Assembly (NCBI GenBank): GCA_947179155.2
Contig: OX359281.1
Coordinates: forward strand, 39,246,967 to 39,310,966
Length of the DNA: 64,000 nucleotides
Direction: 5' to 3'
Source of the DNA: Hedera helix
Lineage: Eukaryota > Streptophyta > Magnoliopsida > Apiales > Araliaceae
Below, piece after piece: positions 1-12,813 of this stretch. The notes beneath the pieces are model-generated. The model saw only the letters and a program-made list of their open reading frames with translations, ran no database searches and was not told where the DNA came from. The first letter of the stretch is position 1. Each line of letters begins with the position of its first letter. A program made the position numbers and the translations under genes.

Positions 1-740
1 TGAGAAAATTGATTTGGTGTTGAACAAATCGAAAGATTTTGCAGCAGTTTGGGTGGTATTTGTTGCAACTTACTAGGAAAAGACAAGGTAAAAATTATGT
101 TATTTCTTGGCCTAGAATGATGAACCTTATGATGGAAGAATACTTGTCAGTAAATTATAAGAAGATACTAGAAGATAGGTATAGAGCTCCTTGTGACCTC
201 TATGACAAAGATCATTACTTAGAAGAGAGTATGTCTATTTTGCATGCAAAATACAATTTTGAGTTGAAAAGGTATGCTGACGCGATTCCATAAAGCAACA
301 AGTCCTCAAGAAAGATATTTGTCATGAAGACATTGAACTATTGATGAAGAAAATATTTGTGAAGATATTCAATTTACTTTTGAAGAGACTAATGTTGTAA
401 AATATTTATCTAGTCAAAGTAATTCAATATCTTCAAAATTAGACGATATTGTCTGTATCCAAGATATTAATCCACAAATTGATTTTTTTGGGGTTGAAGA
501 TTTTGGTGTATATTCTAATCCATATATGCTAAATCATGTCAACCGATTGAAGATGGATGCAAAAAGATTGTCGATTGCTGAATTCAAGGAAATATATTCT
601 CAAAGGAAACTAAATCAACATATAGAAATTCTGGCCCTTTTTTATGAAGTTCATCAATTTTTAAATCTTTTCAAGGTCTGCCGTCCAATCCAAACAACAA
701 ATCCATGTTGGAAGTTGGATGGGACTTTCACCTTCTAGAA
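1..740 (+). pseudogene. Decayed coding remnant, unrecognised
   Basis: Two short open stretches on the plus strand (about 39-293 and 526-738) are separated by stop codons. The second can be read further upstream in the same frame from about 400. Base composition is more coding-like than the intronic DNA that follows, with Lys/Asp/Tyr-rich translation. I do not recognise the family. A fragment of a transposon-encoded protein inserted upstream of, or inside intron 1 of, the sulfhydryl oxidase gene is the simplest reading, but this is inference. Confidence 0.3.
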
Positions 741-1297
741 ATCTGTTAACACAGTGAAGAAAGTTTTTTATGTTCTACTTATACTTGACTTTGAAGCCAA
801 TGAAGAAGGTGATTGGTTCTAACAAGCACTATACAAAGATGGGGAGCATCTAACAACCTAATTTATCATCATTAATCACAAGTAGAAAGTAAAATAAACC
901 TTTTGATGCAGTACTCTGCAAGCCCGAAGGCAATTTGCTTGCTTTTGTCCTTCAGTGGCTGAAGGTTGTTACTGAAGGATTGTTCCAAAGCTTTGGTCTT
1001 ACAAGACCAAATTAATTATTGTTGACACAAAACAGGAAAAAACAAGAAAAAGAGAGTAGGAAAAAAAGGCAAAAGAAACACGAGCATGCTTACACATCAT
1101 TATCCAAGCAGGCAACAGCTGCAGCACTATAACAATAAATTTGTGTTTCCATAAATTGCAAGAGTTGGGAAATAGAAACCATGCTGTCCATTGTTGTCAA
1201 TCAAGTTCTGATGTAATATAGGTAATTTATATTCCTAATTATATGTTACAATCCTTCTCTTTATGAAGTTTTTTACACGCTATTACTGGTCTTGCAG
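741..1297. other. Non-coding stretch upstream of the first visible QSOX exon
   Basis: No exon encoding a signal peptide or the start of a thioredoxin fold is visible here. The first visible QSOX exon begins in phase 2, so this segment must be intron if the gene is intact. A good acceptor (cttgcag) ends at 1297. Nothing else is supported. Confidence 0.5.
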
Positions 1298-4200
1298 GTG
1301 CCCGGCTTGCAGGAATTATAAGGTATGTATATGTTCATTTTGTATATTGATGCCTTACAATTATGTTTCTTTGATTTCTTATTGCACTTTTAACAATTTT
1401 GCAGCCCCATTATGAGAAGGTTGCAAGACTTTTCAATGGAGCTAACGCTGTTCATCCGGGGCTAATATTGATGACGAGGGTAGACTGTGCAGAAAAGGTA
1501 TTGCTGCTATGCTTCTTGATTTTCCTTCTTTAGAGAATGCTTATACAGCCAAATTTCTAACATCACTTGCTCTTTATGAAAAACTTTGTTTTTACATTAT
1601 CTCTAACCATTAGGAGAAGCAACATAAAAGCTAGAAGGTTTATATATCCTTTTTTTTATCTTAAGTCAGTTTTGTTAGATAAGTGAATCCAAGATATTGA
1701 AATACATATACTTCAAAATAACCTTGATGTATATCATCTAGTTGGTTGTCTCTGTAGTTTCTTTTTTCTTACTCATACCAACAATAATTAGGCATACCTA
1801 ACTAAATATACATTCTGATTAGAATAATAAATATTTCAGTATTGTCTTTAAAATGATAACTTGATGCAGATGTGTGCTGCAAATAAACTCTGAAACAACT
1901 TATCGAACTAAGGGAGTTGACAAGCAATTAAACTGCTTATAGCTGAAGCAAGGCTCCAGTAATGATGAATTTATCTTCATTTACAGGAGAGATTTGGTTG
2001 ACTTGATTTATTTCCCCTGGGAAGACAAATAAAAGAACTAGATTAACAGTTTAAGCTAAAAATAAAAAAGTTATTAATCCCACTATATTGTTGTATATTA
2101 TGAGGTTTAAAAGCGGTTGTGATTTTCTGAGCTTACAAATTTTCTTTTCAACTCTAGCCAGCACCACCCACAACTGCTGTTGGAAATTGCTGATTGGTTG
2201 AAAATTGCGTAGATATAATGATGAAGTCTGACTTGTTTTATGTAATCTTTATACTATTTGTTCTGGCATCAGATTACCCCTAATATGGAACCTATTTTTT
2301 CACTTTTAAGTCCTTTTGTTTATTCTTAATAGTGTATTATCACTCTCATTCCCTTTTCTAATCCCATAAAATGATAAAACATACCGAGGGAGGGATCCTT
2401 CTATTTTTCACTCATATCCATGTTCATTAATTTATTAAATTATAGAATTGGTTGCTCCCTCTCTTCTAATATTTATAATCTTCCTATTTACTTGTAAATT
2501 CTACATTGTATTGATGCTCTTTATGAAAATATAGCTTAGTGATCAGTCCTCCCCTTTTCACGTGTTTGGCAGCACAGATAAATACCAATCTTTGCGATAG
2601 GTTCTCTGTGGGTCATTACCCCATGCTTTTTTGGGGTCCACCCTCTAAATTTGTCTCCAGTAGTTCAGAATCGAAGAAGGAGAAAATTGATATAATTTCT
2701 ATTGATGATGGAAGGACAGCTGATCGATTGCTCAATTGGATCAATAAGCAAATGGGCAGGTAAAACATCTTCACTCATTGCTTTTAGCCTAGTCATTTCT
2801 AATGTATATATTCCCTCAGAATTGAGTCAGGTTGAACTTTAAGTAAATCATTTAACTTCTCCTCCTTGTTCATGTAAGTTTTAATTCTTGTCTCAGTGAA
2901 TTTGTTGGTTAATGGTGAAAAGAAAACTCTCAAAACTTTCATTATTTTAAAGAGTCCCAAAGGTAAATATTTAGTCCTTTGTGCTTCACTGGAATTCAGG
3001 GATGCAGTCTGCATGGTGTTCTGTCAACTTTCTGCAAATAAAATGGATTTAAAGACTGGGGTTTTATAAGAGAAACACAGAGATTGTAATTATGGGACCA
3101 TGGATTGTGTATTAAATGTCCCCGAATAGTCTTAGATATAGTATCCTTTGATATACTTTACTATAATTATGGGGCGCGGTTGGCACTTTTTCTTACTAGT
3201 CTGCCTACCACCAACAGTGGCAGCAAAAGTTTGAGTTTTTATTTTTATTTTTTTTTAATAACTGTTTTTCAATTCATTCTCTATATCCTTGACTCTGTGA
3301 TTGTATATCAATATCTGTAAATGTGTATATATATAGATGTCTTATGCAATACATTATACAGCAGCTAGCTTTTATTTTTGTTGATTTTTTGTTTCTTCAT
3401 AATAGCTCATACAGCTTGGATGATGAGAAATATGAAAATGAGCATGTTCACTCAAATGTCTCAGACCCTGGACAGGTTCTTGAGAATTTTATAATTTGCT
3501 TCATGTCTTCTTCTTCTTCTTTTTTTCTTCCAAATTATATAGCTCTTCTTTGAGGATATTAACTTTTTTATTGTCCACATTGAGAAAGATTGCACGAGCT
3601 GTATATGATGTTGAGGAAGCAACTTCCATGGCCTTTGACATAATCTTGAAACACAAGGTGAACATCCATTTCTTTTGCCCATTATTGTTGTTTCCATCGT
3701 CTGTGTGTTTCAACTTTCTTAATTTACAGATGATCAAATCTGAGACTCGAGCATCAATTATAAAATTCCTTCAACTTATGGCGGCTCATCACCCTTCTAG
3801 GAGGTTAGTACCAACACTTTTTTAATAAATTTGCAACTCTGCGCTTCCTTAATTGTTTGGCTCTGGATTTTTGTATCAGGTGCCGGAAGGGAAGTGCTAA
3901 TATACTTGTAAACCTCGATGATTTGTGCCCATCAGATATGTTGTTAGCCAAGAGACAAGAGTGTGTTATTGGTAGTGGAAAGGACATTAGTAATTTCCAG
4001 ATTTGTGGAAAAGAAGTTCCTCGTGGATATTGGGTGGGTATACAAAAGTCAATTGTTTTGCGAAAAATTATTATAGAAATTGTGTTTTGTTACAGCTCTG
4101 TATTGCTATATTTTTTTAGTGAATATGAGCAAATTTTTCAGTATAGGCGATGGATATAGAGATTGTCTAGTGCTTTGCCTAGCGTTAGCTGTTGGAGTTT

Positions 4201-6201
4201 AGATTGTTTAGTTTCCATTTTCTCCTTGCTCCTTCTCGAAAAAAGAGAGGGGCCGGTATATCGTTACCATGTATACTCCACTAAAAAGTTATAGATGCCT
4301 CTGTTTTGGTTTTGTCATCCAAATGTTTATTTCATCCATTTTAAATTAATTTACGTATTTGAAAATCACAATTGCAATTTTGCAATGTTATGTTCATCAG
4401 GAAATTTTAATTAGGAGAGCATGTACTTCTATGTATTTCCATAAAATACCACCCCTTCCTTTCACACATCAAGTAACACTCCATTGTTATTAACACTAGA
4501 AAGTAGTTTCATTTTTGTTTTTAATGCAGAACTAGTTATGTGTTTGAAACCTTTTTACTTGTTTCAGTCTAAATATGATTTACTTCAATATAGTATAGAT
4601 GAAATTTCTGCTCTGGGTTTTCTATTGCAGATGTTTTGTCGTGGCAGCAAGCATGATACTAGGGGCTTTAGGTAATACAATTTTATTTCCTTATACCTAT
4701 AAATTAGCTTTAGTCAATTTATTCTCATGACTTCATTTGAATTTATGATGATTGGGTGTATAAATTATTGGATGGTTTGCATGTTTCAAAAGAAAACTTT
4801 CAAATGTTAAGAAAAACTCTAGAAAGGGAAATTCTAAGTAAATGTACTCCATTCATCCTGAATTGAAAGTCCACTTTCCTTTTTGGTGATGTCACATTGA
4901 AGATCCCAGTTTCAAAATGAAGGTAATACTTCATTTAACCCCTTCCAAAATTATTGATACATTTCTACTTTAATACTATAAAAGGACATGATATTCCTAA
5001 TTTCATTACTTTTTTTATCATCATTTTTAGTATTGCACCACCACTACTAAATTCTTGGCTAATATTAACAATACATTTGAAACATAAAATTATTGTTAGA
5101 AGTTCTATAGTTGTATCTCTAATTTTGGAATGGAGGGAGTAATATTCAAATAAGTTTAAATCTTGATCATTGATTATGGTAAACAGGGAAAGACAATTCT
5201 CATAAAAAAATTGATTTCAAACATGAACTCTTAATTTGGAAGAGGTGATATAGGATTGGATGCTTTTATCAAACACAAGTATTGCACCCTTCAACCTTCT
5301 AATGTTCCCATCCTACATAAACCTTAAGTAATTACTTGCAAAATCTGATGCAGACAATGGATATCTACTGTTATTAGAAGTATCTAGTTTGTAGAAGTAC
5401 CAGATTGTGTGTTTATTGGAGAGGATTTGCTCCAGCAGGTCACTCATAACTGCTTTCTTCCTTTTTGCGTTCACTCATAACTGCTTTCTTCCTTTTTGCA
5501 GTTGTGGGTTGTGGGTCTTACTACATTCACTTTCTGTGAGGATTGAAGATGGAGAGAGCCAAATGGCATTTACAGCTGTGTGTGATTTTATTCACAATTT
5601 CTTCATCTGTGAGGAGTGTCGCCAACATTTCTATGAGATGTGTTCGAGGTAAATGAGCAAGTGCAAGTTGTCTTCTTATTCTTCAAGGTCAAATGTTCTG
5701 ACTATTAAAATACTTTGCAGTGTTTCTAGTCCTTTCAACAGAACCCATGATTTTGTCCTTTGGTTGTGGACTGCACATAACAAGGTCAATGAGAGACTAA
5801 TGAAAGAAGAAGCCTCTCTAAGAACCGGTGATCCAAAGTTTCCAAAGAGTATTTGGCCTGCAAAACAGCTTTGTCCTTCTTGCCATCTTTCTCAGAACCA
5901 GAAGAGGGATGAAAACAGCCAGATTGATTGGGACCGTGATGAGGTCTTCAAATTCTTGGTTAGCTATTATGGGAAGACACTTGTGACACTATACAAGGAC
6001 AAGGACCTTCTTGGCGATGCTGGGACCAATACTGCTCTTGCTGAAGATTTGGCTGCATCAAGTGCCCTTGTGGTGCCTCTGGGGGCTGCATTGGCAATTG
6101 CTGTAGCGAGCTGTGCATTTGGGGCACTCGCTTGCTTCTGGCGTTCACAGCAAAAGAATCGGAAGTATAAACATCAACTACACTCTTTAAAGAACACATG
6201 A
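1298..6201 (+). CDS. QSOX1: Sulfhydryl oxidase (quiescin/QSOX type), 5' end missing
   Basis: Flavin-dependent thiol oxidase that makes disulfides in secretory-pathway proteins and passes electrons to oxygen. Ten exons fit GT-AG rules and phase: 1298-1322, 1405-1497, 2578-2759, 3406-3475, 3589-3657, 3730-3803, 3880-4033, 4631-4671, 5502-5648, 5721-6201. They give 444 residues and a TGA stop. The first exon encodes the thioredoxin CPAC active site followed by RNYK. The ninth encodes the ERV/ALR flavin domain with its CEEC redox pair and ICEECRQHF context. The last has a CPSC pair and a C-terminal membrane helix (LVVPLGAALAIAVASCAFGA) with a short basic tail. This is the plant layout of one thioredoxin domain plus one ERV domain. 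About 60 residues (signal peptide and start of the thioredoxin fold) are absent. The first visible exon needs a preceding TG to form Trp before CPAC. The family call is firm; paralogue number (QSOX1 or 2) is not resolved. Confidence 0.93.
1498..2577 (+). other. QSOX intron, 1.08 kb
   Basis: Lies between the exon ending in the thioredoxin VDCAEK segment and the exon beginning INTNLCDRF. AT-rich, with poly-pyrimidine runs. I see no other gene in it. Confidence 0.7.
2760..3405 (+). other. QSOX intron, 0.65 kb
   Basis: Intron between the exon ending NWINKQMG and the one starting SYSLDDEK. No repeat boundary or internal gene was recognised. Confidence 0.7.
4034..4630 (+). other. QSOX intron, 0.6 kb
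   Basis: Intron between the exon ending PRGYW and the 41-nt exon MFCRGSKHDTRGF. Nothing else supported. Confidence 0.7.
4847..5139. mobile_element. Stowaway-like MITE in a QSOX intron
   Basis: Inverted ends (left CTCCATTCATCCTGAATTG, right reading inward CTCCCTCCATTCCAAAATTA) are each flanked by TA, the Stowaway target site, at 4845-4846 and 5140-5141. No coding capacity. It sits in the intron 4672-5501. Confidence 0.6.
5440..5499 (+). repeat. 31-bp tandem duplication of a splice-acceptor tract
   Basis: A 29-nt pyrimidine-rich tract at 5440-5468 is repeated identically at 5471-5499. The first copy is followed by GT and the second by AG, which is the acceptor used for the ERV exon starting at 5502. 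Confidence 0.85.
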
Positions 6202-8773
6202 TTGTTAGGAAGTTTATAAGCTTTTTCAAACAATTACTTGAGAGAAAAAATTAGAGCAAGGGGAGAAATATTTGAAATAAGAAAAATTAAAGAAGGGGTT
6301 GTAAAAGGTCAGTAGAATGGTATTCTTATATCTTTTTTCTTGCGCAAACATTTCAGGCCAAGGAGAAGCTGGAGCTGAGATTGCTTAGAGGAACGACCTT
6401 TTTATCACAATCATTTAAGTAAGGTGGAGAAGCAAGTGAAAATCAGTCCCTGAATAGGGAACTACAAGGCCGCCTTGTACCGTTTGACCGGTTTGACGCC
6501 CCTTCTGTACTATTTATAGCTTTTGTATCCTGCTATTAATTTAGAGTGTACAGGTTTTATATATTGAGACTAATTTTGGAATACAGTCCTCCCATGCCTG
6601 CTATTTTTTTTTTCTTTGCCATCAAATTTTGTGTTGTATGTTGACAGTAAATGAAATCAATTTTATCTTGACGAGTGAGATTATAATATTTGATTGCCTT
6701 GTGTTCGGTTCAGCTTATTGTTATTACTGTGATGAATGTAATTTCAGCGGCGTGTAAGTGAAATCCTGTAAAAATAACAAATTCTCGTATTATATTGCTA
6801 TGTAAATGTGTATGCATATCCCATTTGTTGGAGGTCAGTAATTTTTCTATGGGAAATAATTTATATGTTGATTCAAGGACGTTTATTCTGGCTATCTATA
6901 TAACTACCCGGAAGCCCGTTAATTCAAAGTTTTAAACTCTCAAAAAGAGATCCAATCCTTCAATTCACGAGTAATTCCCCTTTGTAAAGAAAATGGCAAC
7001 TCCAATTTTCTATTTTCTTGATCATAAAAATTTATATCATAGCAGAAAGAAAAAAAAGGTGATTGAAAACCATTAGAGTTTTTCTACACTTATTCACAAA
7101 TTTTACTCACAAAACTTATCTGTAGAAAAGACAAAAAAATATGATTTTAATATATTCATCTTAATAATTAAAAGTGAAGCTATTAAGGTGATTTCAAAAG
7201 AAGAAATTCGACCTTTTAGCTACTTTCTATTAATAGAACCAAGGAGTAATGCACCTTTAATTCCTCGGGAATAGAATCACCATGAATAGAAGGTGAAATG
7301 ATATTTTTTGTTTTTAATATGCTATAAACTTATAAAATAAATTAAATATAAATAAAAGAGCATCTTCACTAGAAAATATATATTTTAAATATTTTTATGC
7401 ATTTAAAATTCAAATAAACACCTTCAAAAAAAAAAGAAGCTGAGATTTGAAATATGTTTGAATAATGTAAGAAAAAATAATAATTTAAATATATACATCA
7501 AAAGAAAAAATAATAATTTAAATATATACATCAAAAGAAAAAATAATAATTTAAATATATACATCAACTTAGTTTATAATTAATCAAAATATTTCACTTA
7601 ACTTATACAATAAAGAGTTCGTTTGTACTATTATAATAATTTTTATAATTATTATAGCATCACTTTACAATATTTATACTCGAGCAATATCAACTGTTAA
7701 AAATATTATCCAATCTTATTAGTATACTTTTTATTATCAATTATATGAATAAATATGACTGGTAACTTTTTCAAAGATATATGAAATATGATTATTTACT
7801 CTTATATATAAGTTTATTCATTATGCCTATGAATATTTTTAATAATTATTTCCTCTGTCCTATATTAAATATTTACTTTTGATTTTTAAAAGATAAATTG
7901 ACTATTTTTAGAATTAGTAATTTAATATGTATAAAAAAAAAATTTAAAATTTAAAAATTAAAAATAATAGTAAATTGTATATATATATTTTTAGTTATAT
8001 TTTTTTATTTATGTTTTAATAAAAATTAATTTTAAAATATCAAAATTGAGTTTTTGGTTTGAGACGAAAGAAATATAATTGAACAAAAAAATAAAAAAAT
8101 AAAAAAATTGTACTGTCGTTTCTAGATCGATCCGATCATTTACGTGAACACTACTCAAGCGGCAAAATATCGTGTGGACTGGGTATATATAAAGAGCACG
8201 TTGAACTTTGCTGCCGTTCAACAAGTTAAAAACTTAAAATAATGATGATGGTGAAGGAAGCTAGAAGGAAAGTTCAATGGAACTGTAGGAAAACTACATC
8301 CTTTTGTAAATTCTAATCCAAACATTTTCATACATCTTCTTGTGTCATCGGGAATAGAAACATCATTTTTTGACTTACTTTGGATGGCGTCATCATTTGG
8401 GATGTATCATCTTGGATCAAATTTAAAATTAATTGCATTTTGAAGGTACATCCACATGCACATTGTTTATGATTCTATACTCCAACAGTACAATAAATAA
8501 GAATGCAATAAACCAGGGAAGAACAAATACAGAGAATCATCTTAGCTTTATATATGACTAGATATTACATTTCATTGCCTGCTTGCTCTGTATGGTTCTG
8601 TAAAATTGTAATATTTACAACTCAAAGTGGGATATTTAACGACACTATACAGATAATTTTTTATGGTTGTCTTGCATATATAAACATTTTATATATAAAC
8701 TTGAAGGGTGCGTGTTTTATAAGAGCATGCCTGATCTAGGATCATCTGTTTGTTCCAAAATCTCTAATTACAA
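6202..8773. other. QSOX 3' UTR and intergenic DNA
   Basis: The QSOX 3' UTR probably runs to about 6650, ending near an AATGAAA-type signal. Beyond is AT-rich intergenic DNA. A probable degenerate MITE lies at about 7850-8076 (left TTCCTCTGTCCTATATTAAA; right end a loose inverted match). No gene is visible. Open stretches at 8009-8224 (-) and 8554-8739 (+) have no support. Confidence 0.5.
7471..7566. repeat. 33-bp tandem repeat, three copies
   Basis: A unit beginning gaaaaaataataatttaaa occurs at 7471, 7504 and 7537 with almost no change between copies. Confidence 0.9.
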
Positions 8774-8778
8774 CCACA

Positions 8779-8900
8779 ACTTGATCATTTTAATCCAAGT
8801 TGGAGCACCATTTTCGCACGGCCTTAGTAGTGCGAAATTTAATCCAACTTGATCATTTTAATCCAAGTTGGAGCACCATTTTCGCACGGCCTTAGTAGTG
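8779..8900. repeat. 68-bp tandem duplication downstream of the RING-CH stop codon
   Basis: A 54-nt block starting acttgatcattttaatcc at 8779 recurs identically at 8847, giving a period of 68. It lies just past the stop codon of the minus-strand RING-CH gene (8974), probably inside its 3' UTR. Confidence 0.9.
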
Positions 8901-8973
8901 TAACTGAATTCTGAGCTAACTTTCCTTGAAAATTCACTGTGAGGTTACTTTTCTTTGCAGCAACAATAACTGG

Positions 8974-11369
8974 TCACTGAACATGATCTATGTGAGGTTG
9001 ATGCTGCAAAGTCATTGGACCGACGTCAGCTTCTTCGTCATCGGATGAGGCGAGGGATACGTTGGTGATCTGCAAAAGATCACCCAAAGACCCATTAATT
9101 AAACATGTTACAGCAATGTTACAGCAATGGGGCTTTGTTCATAAACCCACAAAACATCCTCCCTCGGTCCTAATTTTGTTATGTTTTATAAGCTGCCTAC
9201 AAGACTAGTATGATTTTGAATCCAGTACATATGAAAGTGTCTCGAGGAAATCGGGACGACTAAAACTTAGCCAGTTATAAATAATAATTTTGTTCTAAGG
9301 TTTGCCAAACAGGCATTAAAAGTAGATGTCTGTTAAAATGGTAAAGTTGGAATACCCGTTGTCGTCGGCGACGGTGTACAGCAGTCACTGCTCTGAGTAT
9401 AATGTAGACTGGCACAATAATCCCTGAAGTTCGTAGGAGTAATAACTGAGAACACAAAATTGACAAAAGGTTAATATTATGAAAGAGTTGCTCAACTATC
9501 TTTGATAATTTTTTGAACTACTCATCTCACCAAGAACAATGGGACAGAGTAACTATCTGATCCACCAACGATCACGGGAAGAGTGTGTCTTAAAATTAAT
9601 AGAACCATGAACTGCACAGAAAAGGAGAAAAAACTTGAGAGAAACTTCCACTGAAATGCTAGTAGTAGACAATTGCCCTCAGATATATATTTCGAGTTAA
9701 ACATTAGATCTTAATCCAATTCAAAACCATCATACTCCGATTTAATTTCCACTCACTGCATAAATCCCTCCTATATTAAATTAGATAGATCGTCTGAATC
9801 TGAACTTGCCAACTTTACATTTCCTCAGGTCATTGATAACCTTCCACTTAAAAGTTTTGGAGGGATCTTACCAATTACTGATTAGAATACTATAATTTCA
9901 GAAAATCATTGATTTATTGAAACAGGAGTCCTTCATTGATGCTGAGGTTTAGAATGAGAGAAAGAGAGAAATTTTACAATTGCAGCAACTGAACGACAGC
10001 ACATCAAGCTTCTTGAAGTGGAATCTGCATATTCATCATAGGTAGGACCAAGGAAATTACGATCAGTAGAAACCATTGCTATAAAGCGAGGATTATTCAA
10101 GTCCCGTCTGGCAATCTCCCAGTTTCCCCTGACACGACAGCAAAGGGAGTATTCTTCAAGTGTTCTAGTGACGGAATTTGTGTGATCACATATAAGATGC
10201 AATTATGATAGAGAAAAAATATTTATGGTGTTCAAAAATGAAAAACACAAATAGACGTACCTCAAGTTCATTGGAATACCGCCAAGTTGAAATAGAGGAG
10301 GTGGTGCTGTATAATTTGGCTTGAATTGCTGAAATATCATGCATATTCAACGTTGAAAATATTTACAATCCGATAGGTTACAGGGTTAAATGGAGTAAAA
10401 ATAGACAGGAAGGAATAATAGATAAAGTAATACTAGTACAACAACGTTAAGAGAGTAAAAGAGACACACCTGGTGGCATATCTCACACATAGTGTCACCT
10501 TTCTCATTGCACCACCTTTGTACACATCTGCGATGAGCGTACTATAAAAAAAAGTAGCCATGAGAATGTGCAAGTCACAAAATCATGATTCTTGAGAAGT
10601 CACACGTAGATTTAAGAAATTGAATAAAGATATAGACATAAAACATATGCCGCGGGGCGCGGGGACAAAGATATACAAGAAGGGGGTGGGGGTCATCATG
10701 AAAAACAAGGCCTTGGTCTTTCCAAACAAATGTTATTACTAGTATTATTTATCTAAGCTTTATCCAAAAAACATGGAGAAGCCACATAATACTGAACTCA
10801 AGCTCAACAATCAGTCAACTAGCATAATTAGAGCTAGAAGATGGTTTAGAATACATTAGATAACAGCTCACACAGAATGAAAAAGTTTTCAGAGTTTCTA
10901 CAGATCAAGCACGAGAAAATTGTAGGACAAATTCTACAGTTCTAGTAAACATATTTTGATGCAAAGCAGGAATGTGGAGAGATGCATTGGAAGCACAAAT
11001 AACTAATTCTGTGACCGTACAGAATCATCATGATATGTGAGACTTCAAAACACAATTATACAACTATAAACTTTTCTAAATGGAAAAGGCAATAACAATA
11101 ATTGATGTGTAACTAACCTTCAAGCTGCCACAGCACGAGCAAGGTGTCTCCATTTTTGAATCAAAATCCTCATCCTGACATATTCTGCATTCGACCACTT
11201 TCCCAGGAGATAAACCAGTTTCAGACTCTAAATGAGAAGAGCAATCAATCATCACATCATCGTTCTCTGGGGGTAATGATTGTTTTGACGGGTTCCTGCT
11301 TTCAATTGCAGCCTCCAAAGTGGATTCAGTAAGCAAACGATCTACCAGCAACACAAAATGATCCCCCAT
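8974..11369 (-). CDS. RING-CH (MARCH-type) E3 ubiquitin ligase, membrane protein
   Basis: Transfers ubiquitin from an E2 to substrates at membranes. Seven exons on the minus strand: 11369-11118, 10541-10470, 10328-10261, 10128-9978, 9611-9531, 9445-9356, 9069-8974. All have GT-AG boundaries and consistent phase, giving 269 residues. The start is MGDHFVLLVDRLLTEST, the conserved N-terminus of this plant family; an upstream in-frame codon is ignored. The C4HC3 RING-CH zinc finger runs from about residue 61: CRIC at 61-64, CSCC near 77-80, AHRRC at 86-90, then WC and CEIC at about 103-106. After it come the conserved FQLGGIPMNLR and GNWEI segments, then two hydrophobic segments (about 180-200 and 203-225) consistent with membrane spans. 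The C-terminus is acidic. The protein is complete. The substrate is unknown. Confidence 0.93.
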
Positions 11370-12440
11370 CCTCAAATAACAACACCTAAAAAGTAAGTTG
11401 ACTATACTCGAACAAGCCAACAGCTGAAGTCTTGAACTAGGACTATTACCCCTTCACCACAACCACTGAAAATCCAAACCCAGTGCCAAGTAAAATTAGC
11501 AATACACAAACCAAAGTAATAACAATAAATATAGTATAGTAACACGTTTGCGTAAATATGGATACTCAGACGGAAAACTTCTACAAGGTAATAAAACCTA
11601 TCATGCTAATCAGCAGTCACTATTGGAAGGTGAAGGCCGTGTAGCTTTAATATATTAGAAATTTAACCAGAAGAAAGTCTGAAAGACAGATGAAAGCTGA
11701 TATTAAAAGTTACCTTAAACAAAACAAGATCAATTCAAATAGAACTGAATAGCATATAAATTTTTTTCTTCCAAATCACACAATAAGAAAACCTCTTCCA
11801 GGAGAAGAGCAATGAGTTGAAAATATCATACAAATCAAAAGTACAGCTCTAGCTTCACCCAGAAACCAGATCAAAGCAATAAAACAAACAAAATGTTTCA
11901 ACTAAAGGAGGGAAAAGTGAAGGGAATGAATCTTGATTAAAGTGGGTACTTTTTCTTTTTATCATGTAACAAAAATCGGTTTACCGAAGAAACTTCCAAG
12001 TAAACCAGAAACCCCAACAATCAAAGGAAAATGGAAAATACGCAATTCAAAAGAACCCCTCCAGGAAAATTCTAAAGCTAAAAAAGAAGTACCCAGCAAA
12101 GATGTACAAGGAAGGAAAGAAAGGAAATGACACAGACCCAGATGGCAAAAAGTGAACTTATAATCAATTCGAGCCTATAAGCAAACAAACATCATGAAAG
12201 AAGGAGAATTTAACAGAAGAAAGTGATGTAGGAAGATAAAAGAAGCAAATAAAGACTTAAAAGAAGGGGATCGGATATCTTCAAGCTACGAAACCTCTCT
12301 CTCCCTATCTATCTCATATGTGGGTTTAATATTCTATTCTTCTTCCTTGGTAGAAATCTCTGTTTTGGAATGAAGCAAGAGATTGAGTGTCGTTATTCTC
12401 AGCACTCAATTTGCATATAAAGCCTTAAAAAGAAAACAAA
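11370..12440 (-). other. Presumed 5' leader and promoter of the RING-CH gene
   Basis: No further coding exon is seen. On the minus strand a TATA-like ctttatatgc lies near 12418, followed by a pyrimidine- and adenine-rich leader-like stretch. Transcription probably starts near 12390, with one or more introns before the ATG at 11369. The leader structure is inferred only. Confidence 0.4.
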
Positions 12441-12813
12441 ACGCACCAGTATGAAGACTATGCACAAGTCCGCCTCCCTAATCCTCGTTACCGTATATAG
12501 TCCTTTTATACGCTCGATCAAGTCTAATTCTCAGAAAACTCACTATTTGCATTATATCTTATGTATTTCTAAATAATGCCATTCTCAAGATAATTTGTGA
12601 GCGTCTTGAAAATTATGCTCTGGATGAATTTTATAGTGCTCATTCCATATTTTATGATAATTGATATTTTTATATAATTTTTTTTTAATATTTTCACAAG
12701 ATCACATTCAGCGTGTTCTATTTATTATTTATGTGAGAATTTTTTTTTAAAAATGTTAATTTTTTTTAAAATATCAATTCACTATTTTATTAGACTTAGA
12801 CAGCGACTGCTAG

